Source: Treponema sp.
GTDB lineage: Bacteria; Spirochaetota; Spirochaetia; Treponematales; Treponemataceae
DNA: 59,744 bases
Assembly (NCBI GenBank): GCA_018385415.1
Contig: JAHAZA010000065.1
Location: 1 to 59,744 of the forward strand
Reading direction: 5' to 3'
This document shows, one piece after another, positions 24,567-31,950 of this stretch. The notes beneath the pieces were generated by a model. The model was given only the letters and a program-made list of their open reading frames with translations. It was not told the origin of the DNA and made no database searches. The position numbers and the translations under genes were made by a program. The stretch's first letter is position 1. Each line of letters starts with the position of its first letter.

Positions 24567-25814
24567 ATGAATACACTTGTAGCGCTCTGTGCAATCGGAG
24601 CCGAAAAAATCCTTGGAAACGAAATCAAACATCTCGGTTATAAGCTTGAGTCAAATGCTCCTGGTCGTGTTTCTTTTTACGGCGACGATGATGCATTGTA
24701 TAGAACAAATCTTTGTTTAAGAACTTCCGATCGTGTTTATCTTCAAATGGCAAAATATCATGCAGAAAATTTTGATGAACTTTTCGAAGGTGTTTACAAT
24801 GTTAACTGGCAGGACTTTTATCGTAAAGATGTTCATGTCATTGTAGATAAAGTTCGCACATATAAATCAAAATTAAATTCAGAACACAGCATTCAGGGAA
24901 TGGTTCAGAAAGCCATTTATAAAAAGCTTGGCGAAAAATGGCACATTTCAACTTTGCCGGAATCAGGTGAAGACAGTGATGTTCGCGTTTATTTAGATAA
25001 CAATGAAGTACTCATTCTTCTTGATCTTTCTGGCCTTCCACTTCACAAACGGGGGTATCGTACTGATGGAGGAATTGCTCCTTTGCGGGAGACTACAGCA
25101 AGTGCCATGCTTCAGATGATGATGTGGAGACGTAAGACTCCGCTTCACGACCCATTCTGTGGTTCCGGAACTATCGCAATTGAGGCAGCATTGTATGCCC
25201 ACAATATCGCACCTGGATTTGGTCGCCGCTTTGCTCTTGAAAACCTTACAATTTACAACAAGGATCGTGCAACTAAAATTCGTCGTGCAGAAGCAGAGCT
25301 TATCCGCACAGATGTGGAGACTCGTATTACAGGAAGCGACATTGATTCTGCTGCCGTAGAACGAGCAAAGCTTAATGCCGAGCATGCCTGTGTAGCTGCC
25401 GGGCGTGCATTGCAGGAAATTGGAAGTGATGCCCGTATCCTTCGCCCTGATTTTGTTCAGGCAGATTTTACAGAACTTGAAGCACCTTATGAATCAGGTC
25501 TTCTTCTCTGTAATCCTCCATACGGCGAACGCATTGGTGACGAAGAAGAAGCTGAAAAACTTTATAAGAGAATGAGCTGCCTCTTTACAAACTTTCCAGG
25601 CTGGGAACTTGGTGTAATTACATCTCATAATAAATTTCAGGACAGCATTGGTAAGCATGCATCATTGTTGAAAGACTTAAAAGCAGGGAATCTTGAAACA
25701 AAATTCTATATGTATTCAGACAACTTAGGTTCAAAATCTCAGCATAAATCAGGCGATAAAAATTTCGATCGCAATAATAAAAATAGAGGAAGATTCAATG
25801 GCCATCGTAGTTGA
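24567..25814 (+). CDS. THUMP-domain RNA methyltransferase (RlmL type)
   Basis: SAM-dependent methyltransferase for 23S rRNA guanine N2. The 415 residues contain an N-terminal ferredoxin-like and THUMP region (about 1-160), then the N6/N2 MTase core with DPFCGSGTIAIEAA near 197 and the catalytic motif LLCNPPYGERIGDE near 315. It corresponds to the RlmL half of the E. coli RlmKL fusion; no RlmK half is attached. A polar Lys/Asn/Arg tail ends the protein. Its last 17 bp overlap the start of the TetR gene, so the two are cotranscribed. Confidence 0.9.
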   Translation: MNTLVALCAIGAEKILGNEIKHLGYKLESNAPGRVSFYGDDDALYRTNLCLRTSDRVYLQMAKYHAENFDELFEGVYNVNWQDFYRKDVHVIVDKVRTYKSKLNSEHSIQGMVQKAIYKKLGEKWHISTLPESGEDSDVRVYLDNNEVLILLDLSGLPLHKRGYRTDGGIAPLRETTASAMLQMMMWRRKTPLHDPFCGSGTIAIEAALYAHNIAPGFGRRFALENLTIYNKDRATKIRRAEAELIRTDVETRITGSDIDSAAVERAKLNAEHACVAAGRALQEIGSDARILRPDFVQADFTELEAPYESGLLLCNPPYGERIGDEEEAEKLYKRMSCLFTNFPGWELGVITSHNKFQDSIGKHASLLKDLKAGNLETKFYMYSDNLGSKSQHKSGDKNFDRNNKNRGRFNGHRS

Positions 25815-26397
25815 ACATGACAAACGAAAACACGAGATTCTGGAAAAAGCTCTTGAAGTATTCATTGAAGAAGGATACGAAGACGTAACATTCCAGAAAA
25901 TCGCAGAACGTTGTGGTATTACCAGAACAACATTGTACATCTACTTCAAAAATAAAAGAGAAATCTTTTTGTGGAGTATTAAGCAGCTTACATACGGTAT
26001 TGAACAGGAACTTAATGAGATTGTAGCAAACGAAAATCAGACATCTGAAGAGTGCCTTCGTGCAATGCTATCGACAATTGTAGATGTTTGTGAAGAAAAT
26101 AAATCTCTTTTCAGCGTCCTTCTTACCTATCTGCTATCATTACAGAAAAGTGGCGACGAGCCAGGTAAACGTGTACGAAGAAGAGTTGTCCGCCTTCAGC
26201 ATATGTTAAGTACAGTGATGATTCGCGGTATTAAAGAGGGCGAGTTTAAAAAAGTGAATGTTAAGTCAGCAAATGAAATGTTTTATGGATTGATTCAGTC
26301 GGCAATTTTCAGACTTTCAGTTCTTGATGAAAAGACAATTGATGATATTCGTGATACACTTAATCAGGCTGTAGATGGAATTTTAACAGAAAAGTAA
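25798..26397 (+). CDS. TetR/AcrR-family transcription regulator
   Basis: The 199-residue protein has an N-terminal TetR helix-turn-helix (KRKHEILEKALEVFIEEGY, then TFQKIAERCGITRTTLYIYFKNKREIF) and an all-helical ligand-binding C-terminal domain. The ATG lies within the end of the rlmL-like gene and has an AGAGGAAG site, so start choice is good. The ligand and targets are not known. Fatty acid genes (fabF-fabV, with a long palindrome at the promoter) lie 1.4 kb downstream, which makes a lipid-related role plausible but unproven. Confidence 0.93.
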   Translation: MAIVVEHDKRKHEILEKALEVFIEEGYEDVTFQKIAERCGITRTTLYIYFKNKREIFLWSIKQLTYGIEQELNEIVANENQTSEECLRAMLSTIVDVCEENKSLFSVLLTYLLSLQKSGDEPGKRVRRRVVRLQHMLSTVMIRGIKEGEFKKVNVKSANEMFYGLIQSAIFRLSVLDEKTIDDIRDTLNQAVDGILTEK

Positions 26398-26453
26398 AAG
26401 CGTTCTTTTAGAAAAGAAATGCATTAAATTATATTTCAAAGGAAGAAATAGAA

Positions 26454-26954
26454 ATGAGTGAAACAAAAGATTTGTGTCCATGTGGTTCAGGAAAAGCTTA
26501 CGCAGAATGTTGTGAACCTATTATCAAAGGTACAACAAAAGCTCCAACAGCAGAAAGCTTAATGCGTGCCCGTTATACTTCATATGTAAAACAGGAAATT
26601 GATTTCATTATCAATACTTGTGAAGATTCAGATGAAGTTGCAGAAATTGACCGCAAAGCAACAGAAGACTGGAGTAAAAATTCTACATGGCACGGATTGC
26701 AGATTCTTCGTACAGAAAAAGGTACAGAATCAGATGAAGAAGGAATAGTAGAATTCGAAGCTACATATACTAGAAAACAGATTCGCGATGTTCATCACGA
26801 ATTGGCGTACTTCAAGAAAGTTAACGGTGACTGGATGTATTCAGTAGGACAGCTTAAGACTACAACTGTAGTCCGTGAAGGTGCAAAAATCGGTCGTAAT
26901 GATCCATGTCCTTGTGGATCTGGTAAAAAATACAAGAAGTGCTGCGGTAAGTAA
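26454..26954 (+). CDS. YchJ-like protein with two SEC-C zinc motifs
   Basis: The 166-residue protein has a SEC-C motif at each end: CPCGSGKAYAECC (from about 8) and DPCPCGSGKKYKKCC at the C-terminus. Between them is a YchJ-type domain of NTF2-like fold, containing the family-typical PTAESLMRARYTSYV. The SEC-C motif binds zinc and is known from SecA's C-terminus; the YchJ function is unknown. AAAGGAAG precedes the ATG. The stop overlaps the next ATG by one base (TAATG), so it is coupled to the RlmB-type gene. Confidence 0.9.
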   Translation: MSETKDLCPCGSGKAYAECCEPIIKGTTKAPTAESLMRARYTSYVKQEIDFIINTCEDSDEVAEIDRKATEDWSKNSTWHGLQILRTEKGTESDEEGIVEFEATYTRKQIRDVHHELAYFKKVNGDWMYSVGQLKTTTVVREGAKIGRNDPCPCGSGKKYKKCCGK

Positions 26955-27739
26955 TGAGTGAACTTATTCTTACAGGCTTTCATGCTGTAGAAGAAAGAGT
27001 GCGTAATGCATCTGTAAATAAAGACACAGTTTCTTCAATGCAGATTTTCTACAGCAAACCAGGCCCAAGAATTAAAAAAATTCTTGAGCAGGCAAAGAAA
27101 ACTGGCATTGCTTACTCTCAGACTGATGATAAAACTCTTGATGACATGACAAAAAATCTTGGTAATGCAGAAAGAGATCATCGTGGAATTGTAATCCGCA
27201 TTACAGGTGCAGAAGCAAAACCAGATAATATTGTAGACTTTGATAACTGGCTTAATGATGTAGGTTCAAAAGCAGAAGGCCGCTGCACTGTTGTGGTTTT
27301 GGATTCAGTTACAGATCCACACAATGTAGGTGCAATTTTAAGAAGCGCAGATCAGTTTGGGGCAAGTCTTGTCATTATGCCTGAGCGTCATAGTTCAAAT
27401 AAAATCAATGACAATGATGTAATTCAGCGTTCAAGTGCAGGGGCCGCTAGCTGGGTAACATGCAGTGTGGTAACTAATCTTGTGCGCTGTGTTGAAAAAC
27501 TTAAAAGTAATGGATTCTGGGTGTACGGGGCAGATGCTGGAGGAACTTCGGTGCAGGAAGGAAAATTTGCAGACCGAACAGTGCTTGTAATGGGCAGTGA
27601 AGGTACTGGAATCAGCCGTCTTTTGAAGGAACAGTGTGATTCGATTGTATCGATTCCTACATGCGGAAAAATTGACAGTCTTAATGTGTCAGTTGCAACA
27701 GGTATTCTGCTTTACGAGATTTACAGACAGGCGTTATAG
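26954..27739 (+). CDS. rlmB: SpoU/TrmH-family rRNA 2'-O-ribose methyltransferase (RlmB type)
   Basis: This SPOUT-fold methyltransferase probably modifies G2251 of 23S rRNA. Seen in sequence: VVVLDSVTDPHNVGAILRSADQFGA (motif 1), VMGSEGTGISRLL (motif 2) and IPTCGKIDSLNVSVATGILLYEI (motif 3, SAM-binding knot). A short N-terminal L30e-like substrate-binding domain covers about 1-95. The length of 261 residues is normal. It starts on a TAATG overlap with the SEC-C gene and ends the rlmL / tetR / SEC-C / rlmB run. The exact target base is inferred from family. Confidence 0.88.
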   Translation: MSELILTGFHAVEERVRNASVNKDTVSSMQIFYSKPGPRIKKILEQAKKTGIAYSQTDDKTLDDMTKNLGNAERDHRGIVIRITGAEAKPDNIVDFDNWLNDVGSKAEGRCTVVVLDSVTDPHNVGAILRSADQFGASLVIMPERHSSNKINDNDVIQRSSAGAASWVTCSVVTNLVRCVEKLKSNGFWVYGADAGGTSVQEGKFADRTVLVMGSEGTGISRLLKEQCDSIVSIPTCGKIDSLNVSVATGILLYEIYRQAL

Positions 27740-27778
27740 ATGAAGGCGGGTGAAATTCCCACTGCTATATAAAATAAA

Positions 27779-27805
27779 AATGACAAATTGACTAGATTTG
27801 TCATT
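27779..27805 (+). promoter_or_regulatory. 27-bp palindrome overlapping the fabF promoter (candidate operator)
   Basis: AATGACAAAT (27779-27788) and ATTTGTCATT (27796-27805) are perfect 10-bp inverted arms with 7 bp between. The palindrome covers the -35 box and the first half of the promoter spacer, the place where a repressor would block RNA polymerase. The binding protein is unknown. Confidence 0.65.
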
Positions 27806-27816
27806 ATAGATATAAT
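27788..27816 (+). promoter_or_regulatory. Promoter of the fabF-fabV operon
   Basis: TTGACT (27788-27793), 17-bp spacer, TATAAT (27811-27816). The leader is about 42 bases and contains a small hairpin, CGGCA (27834-27838) with TGCCG (27845-27849), just before the AGGAG ribosome site. Confidence 0.85.
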
Positions 27817-27864
27817 TCAAACAATCAAAATTGCGGCAGTTTTTTGCCGACAGGAGTTATTTTT

Positions 27865-29115
27865 ATGAGAAGAGTAGTAATTACAGGTATGGGTGCTATC
27901 ACTCCACTTGGAAATTCTGTAGACGAATTCTGGTCAGGAATCAAAGCTGGAAAAAGCGGAATTGGTCCTATTACACAGTTTGATGCATCAATTAACAAAG
28001 TTCACTATGCTGCAGAGGTAAAGAACTTTAATCCTGGTGATTACATGGATCCAAAAGATGCTCGTAAGATGGCTCGTTTTACACAGTTTGGTGTTGCAGC
28101 TGCAAAACAGTGTATTGAAGATGCTGGCCTTATGGGAAATTCTGAAGTTCTTGATGAAACAGGTATTATCCTTGGTGTTGGTATCGGTGGTCTTGAAGTT
28201 ACAGAATCTTCAGTTCTTTCAATGCAGAAAATGGGATTTGTAAAAACAAACCCAATGGCAATTCCTGAATTGATTCCAAACGAAGTTGGTGGAAATATTG
28301 CAATTAACTTTGGTCTTCATGGACCTGTACAGTCAATCGCTACAGCATGTTCATCTGGTTCAGATGCTATGGGTGTTGCATTTGATATGGTTCGTTCTGG
28401 CCGTCTTGATACATGTTTGACAGGTGGTTCTGAAGCTACTATCTGTCAGTTCGGTGTTGTTTCATTTGAAGTATTACATGCACTTTCTACAGGATTTGAT
28501 GATGATCCTACAAAAGCTTCTCGTCCATTCGACAAGAACCGCAACGGTTTCGTAATGGGTGAAGGTTCAGGTATGTTGATGTTCGAAGAATACGAACATG
28601 CAAAAGCTCGTGGTGCTAAGATTTATGCTGAAGTTGCAGGTTACGGTGCTTCTTGTGATGGTTTCCACCTTACAGCGCCAAATCCAGACGGAATCTTCGG
28701 TTCAAAATGTATGACACGCGCTCTCAAGGATGCAAATATGGATCCTTCTGAAATTCAGTATTACAATGCACACGGAACTTCTACACACAAAAACGATTCT
28801 GCTGAAACTCAGATGATTAAAATTGCATTTGGTGAAGAAAACGCTCGTAAGCTTAAGATTTCTTCAACAAAATCTATGCACGGTCACTGTCTTGGTGCTA
28901 CAGGCGCTATTGAAAGTATCGTATGTGTTAAAGCAATTACAGACAGCTATTATCCGATGACAAAGAACCTTGACGAACAGGATATCGAAGGCGGATGTGA
29001 CCTTGATTACTGTGCAAACAAAGGTATTGAAGGAAATATCGATGCTGCAATGTCTTGTACATTCGGTTTCGGTGGACATAATGGTTGTTTGATTTTCAAA
29101 AAAATTAAAGACTAA
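27865..29115 (+). CDS. fabF: 3-oxoacyl-ACP synthase II (KAS II)
   Basis: Condenses malonyl-ACP with acyl-ACP in fatty acid elongation. The 416-residue protein has the Cys-His-His triad: C162 in TACSSGSDAMG, H303 in NAHGTST and H341 in MHGHCLGATGA. The GFGGHN glycine motif is near the C-terminus. AGGAG lies 8 bases before the ATG at 27865; a more distal in-frame start would add only seven residues. Codon bias suggests high expression. It forms an operon with the enoyl reductase FabV, so condensation and last reduction of the cycle are encoded together, away from other fab genes. Confidence 0.95.
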   Translation: MRRVVITGMGAITPLGNSVDEFWSGIKAGKSGIGPITQFDASINKVHYAAEVKNFNPGDYMDPKDARKMARFTQFGVAAAKQCIEDAGLMGNSEVLDETGIILGVGIGGLEVTESSVLSMQKMGFVKTNPMAIPELIPNEVGGNIAINFGLHGPVQSIATACSSGSDAMGVAFDMVRSGRLDTCLTGGSEATICQFGVVSFEVLHALSTGFDDDPTKASRPFDKNRNGFVMGEGSGMLMFEEYEHAKARGAKIYAEVAGYGASCDGFHLTAPNPDGIFGSKCMTRALKDANMDPSEIQYYNAHGTSTHKNDSAETQMIKIAFGEENARKLKISSTKSMHGHCLGATGAIESIVCVKAITDSYYPMTKNLDEQDIEGGCDLDYCANKGIEGNIDAAMSCTFGFGGHNGCLIFKKIKD

Positions 29116-29144
29116 TTTTTGATAAGCGTATTAAGGAGAAAATA

Positions 29145-30371
29145 ATGATCGTAGAACCAAAAGTTAGAAGCAATATTTGTATTAACGCTCATCCAGAAGG
29201 TTGTGCTAAAGAAACATTACGTCAGATTGAATACGTAAAAGCACAGAAGGTAAAACGTGGAGTAAAAACAGCTAAGGAAGGTGGAAAGGGTCCAAAGACT
29301 GTATTGGTACTTGGTTGTTCTACTGGTTATGGTCTTGCCAGCCGCATTACTGCTGCTTTTGAATATGGTGCAGATACAATCGGTGTTTCATTTGAAAAAG
29401 AAGGAACAGAAACTAAGTGTGGTACACCAGGTTTCTATAACAATATGGCATTTGATAAGGCTGCCAAAGATGCAGGCCTTAAATCTATAACACTTAATGG
29501 TGATGCTTACTCTAACGAAGTAAGAGAACAGGTAATTGCAGAAATTAAGAAGCTCGGCACAAAAGTAGACCTGGTTGTTTACAGCCTTGCAAGCCCAGTT
29601 CGTACAGATCCAGCTGATGGTGTTATGTACAAATCAGTTATTAAACCAGTTGGACAGTCTTATGGTGGTCAGTGTCTCGACATCAATAATGGTGCATTAA
29701 TTGAAGCAAGTGCAGAACCTGCTAATGAAAAAGAAATTGCTGACACAGTAAAAGTTATGGGTGGTGAAGACTGGCAGCTTTGGATTGATGCTTTGACAAA
29801 GGCAGATTGTCTTAACGAAGGTGTTTGTACAGTAGCTTACTCTTACATCGGACCAAAGCAGAGTCATCCAATCTACCGTGACGGAACAATTGGTGGAGCA
29901 AAAAAACATCTTGAAAAAACAGCTCGCAATCTTGATGCTCAGCTCAAAGCAAGCCTCAATGGTTCAGCTTATGTATCAGAAAACAAAGGTCTTGTAACTC
30001 GTTCTTCAGCAGTTATCCCTGTAATTTCATTCTACCTTGCAGCTTTGTTCAAGGTAATGAAAGAAATGAATCTTCATGAAGGATGTATCGAGCAGATGGA
30101 ACGTTTGTTCACAGAACGCCTTTATTGTGGTGCTGACGGTGAAATGACAACAGTTCCTGTTGATGAAGAAAATCGTATTCGTGTTGATGACTGGGAACTT
30201 CGTGATGATGTTCAGGCAAAAGTTGAAGCTAATATGGCTAAAACAACAGATGCTAACATTGCTGAATACTGTGATCTTGCTGGTTACAAGCACGACTTCC
30301 TTGCTGCAAACGGTTTCGACATCGAAGGTGTTGATTACACAAAAGATGTTGCACGTTTTGATGTTATCTAA
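29145..30371 (+). CDS. fabV: Trans-2-enoyl-CoA/ACP reductase (FabV/TER)
   Basis: NADH-dependent reduction of trans-2-enoyl thioesters, either in fatty acid synthesis (FabV) or in butyrate/wax-type chain elongation (TER). The 408 residues follow the Treponema denticola TER sequence closely from the start (MIVEPKVRSNICINAHPEGC). The active-site pair Y-x8-K is present as Y244 and K253 in YRDGTIGGAK. NAD-binding LVLGCSTGYGLASRI and the C-terminal DLAGYKHDFLAANGF are also family hallmarks. AAGGAGAAAATA precedes the ATG. The pairing with FabF favours a fatty acid synthesis role. Confidence 0.96.
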   Translation: MIVEPKVRSNICINAHPEGCAKETLRQIEYVKAQKVKRGVKTAKEGGKGPKTVLVLGCSTGYGLASRITAAFEYGADTIGVSFEKEGTETKCGTPGFYNNMAFDKAAKDAGLKSITLNGDAYSNEVREQVIAEIKKLGTKVDLVVYSLASPVRTDPADGVMYKSVIKPVGQSYGGQCLDINNGALIEASAEPANEKEIADTVKVMGGEDWQLWIDALTKADCLNEGVCTVAYSYIGPKQSHPIYRDGTIGGAKKHLEKTARNLDAQLKASLNGSAYVSENKGLVTRSSAVIPVISFYLAALFKVMKEMNLHEGCIEQMERLFTERLYCGADGEMTTVPVDEENRIRVDDWELRDDVQAKVEANMAKTTDANIAEYCDLAGYKHDFLAANGFDIEGVDYTKDVARFDVI

Positions 30372-30406
30372 TTGAATTTGTAATTATAAATATTTACGTA
30401 ATTACT

Positions 30407-30438
30407 AAAGAACCCGACTTCCAGCGGGTTCTTTTTTT
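30407..30438 (+). terminator. Rho-independent terminator of fabF-fabV
   Basis: Ten-base-pair stem AAAGAACCCG (30407-30416) with CGGGTTCTTT (30425-30434), 8-base loop, and a T-run. Confidence 0.93.
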
Positions 30439-30455
30439 GTTGTTTTAGTACATAG

Positions 30456-30484
30456 TTGAATAAAATACACAAATCATTCATAAT
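30456..30484 (+). promoter_or_regulatory. Promoter of the PilZ gene, predicts leaderless mRNA
   Basis: TTGAAT (30456-30461), 17-bp spacer, CATAAT (30479-30484). The ATG at 30491 comes 6 bases after the -10 box; no Shine-Dalgarno. Confidence 0.7.
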
Positions 30485-30490
30485 TATGTT

Positions 30491-30877
30491 ATGTGCGCAA
30501 AAACACGAAAAGCTGTCAGATATGAAGTTCTTGGAAGAATTGAGTCAGAAGAACTTTCTGCATTTCCTGGAAAATTGATAGATATCAGTACTCATGGTTG
30601 TAAAATTCACTATTCGAATCCTGTTGCTGTTAGTCTTGAAAATGAGTACACAATAAAAATCAAGTTTACGGACCAGTCTCTTCCTGATCAGCTTACAATG
30701 ATTTGTCAGCCGGTATGGGCTTGCGAGGACAGTGGAACTACCGATATTGGAATGAAGTTCCTCCATTCGCCTGATACAGATACATTGCTGAAATATATTA
30801 CCATCCTTCACATTGATTCTCAGAATACAGGCGATATTAAAAAACAGATTGTGGAATCAGAATGTCAGTTCATATAG
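30491..30877 (+). CDS. PilZ-domain c-di-GMP-binding protein
   Basis: The 128-residue single-domain PilZ protein carries both c-di-GMP contacts: RxxxR (R6-KAV-R10) and DxSxxG (D31-ISTH-G36). It should bind cyclic di-GMP and relay the signal to a partner, often motility or surface machinery. A GGDEF cyclase is encoded at 35298-36434 in the same window. The last 16 bp overlap the next gene, an RlmM-like methyltransferase, so the two are cotranscribed; why is unclear. It has its own promoter directly at the ATG. Confidence 0.88.
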   Translation: MCAKTRKAVRYEVLGRIESEELSAFPGKLIDISTHGCKIHYSNPVAVSLENEYTIKIKFTDQSLPDQLTMICQPVWACEDSGTTDIGMKFLHSPDTDTLLKYITILHIDSQNTGDIKKQIVESECQFI

Positions 30878-31872
30878 AAACTATTAAAGGTGTTGCATTT
30901 CTTGCATATCCTGAAACTCTTGCTTTTTTAAAATCAGAATTAAAGAATAGATTTAAGCTTGACGATAGTGTGCACCTTAAATGTTATGGCGATATTCTGT
31001 ATTTAGAAAATATAGAAGGAATTTTTAGTTCCTCGAATCCTGAAGAAATTGCCCCTCAGGAATTACCTTATTGGGCACGTACAACTTTTCTAAAGCCTTT
31101 TATCCTTCATTTTGATTCAATTGGTGAAGCCGCCAGTGCGCTTAAAGAAATTCAGCGCAACTGGGCACCTTATCAATACCAGAACTTTAGGCGTGCTGCT
31201 TTAATTCAGGATAAACTTCCTTATATTAATCTGAAGGTAAGAAAGTTTCCGGTTGAAATTCCTAAAAGCCCAATCGGAGTTTATACTTTAATTGATGATA
31301 AAACAATTTTGGCGTCTGCATTAACATCATCTTATATTCCTGCAGGACGAATTGAATTTGTTGAGGATCATATAAATCCTCCAAGTCGTGCCTATCTTAA
31401 AATCCAGGAAAGTTTAACAATGGCACGCCTTCTGTTTGATGCAGAACTTCCTGGTCCTAAGAGCCGTTGTTTTGAAGCAGGAGCATGCCCGGGTGGCTGG
31501 ACATGGGTGCTGGTGAATCTTGGTTCACAAGTGTACGCAGTAGACAGAGCTGAACTTGCTCCAAGCCTTATGGGTAATCCTTTGGTAACATTTCAGGCTC
31601 ACGATGCCTTTACATTAAAGCCAGAAGATATTGGTAAATGTGACTGGGTTTTCAGTGATGTTATATGTTATCCAGAGAGGCTTTTGGAATGGGTCAAGGT
31701 ATGGCTTGATTCTGGGCTTACAAAAAATATGATCTGTACGATAAAGATGCAGGGTGAAATTGATTACGAAATTGTTTCTAAGTTTGCAGCAATTCCAGAC
31801 AGCCGTGTTGTTCACTTGAATTACAATAAGCATGAATTGACATGGATTCACTGCGAAAAAAGTAAGGAGTAA
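30862..31872 (+). CDS. rlmM: RlmM-like FtsJ-fold rRNA 2'-O-methyltransferase
   Basis: Probably methylates C2498 of 23S rRNA. The 336-residue protein has an N-terminal THUMP-like region (1-150) and a Rossmann methyltransferase core with GACPGGWTW (from 207). The K-D-K-E catalytic tetrad of the FtsJ/RrmJ superfamily is placed at K180, D266, K295 and E325 (KHELTWIH). This is my alignment by eye. It is slightly shorter than E. coli RlmM (366). The start lies in the PilZ gene. Other members of the family methylate different RNAs, so the exact target is not certain. Confidence 0.82.
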   Translation: MSVHIETIKGVAFLAYPETLAFLKSELKNRFKLDDSVHLKCYGDILYLENIEGIFSSSNPEEIAPQELPYWARTTFLKPFILHFDSIGEAASALKEIQRNWAPYQYQNFRRAALIQDKLPYINLKVRKFPVEIPKSPIGVYTLIDDKTILASALTSSYIPAGRIEFVEDHINPPSRAYLKIQESLTMARLLFDAELPGPKSRCFEAGACPGGWTWVLVNLGSQVYAVDRAELAPSLMGNPLVTFQAHDAFTLKPEDIGKCDWVFSDVICYPERLLEWVKVWLDSGLTKNMICTIKMQGEIDYEIVSKFAAIPDSRVVHLNYNKHELTWIHCEKSKE

Positions 31873-31913
31873 CAATTAGAATAAAATCATATAGCTTCTG
31901 AAAAACATGTAGG

Positions 31914-31942
31914 CAAAAAAAAGACCACCATTCGGTGGCCTT
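31914..31942 (-). terminator. Terminator of pheS
   Basis: On the minus strand GGCCACC (31934-31940) pairs with GGTGGTC (31923-31929, one G-U) and is followed by a run of eight T (31915-31922). Confidence 0.85.
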
Positions 31943-31950
31943 TGTAGTTT

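Noticed and set aside
27748..27760. GGGTGAAATTCCC, similar to a conserved segment of the FMN riboswitch.
   Set aside because: The other conserved FMN helices are absent, and it lies before the fabF promoter, so it would not be in that transcript.
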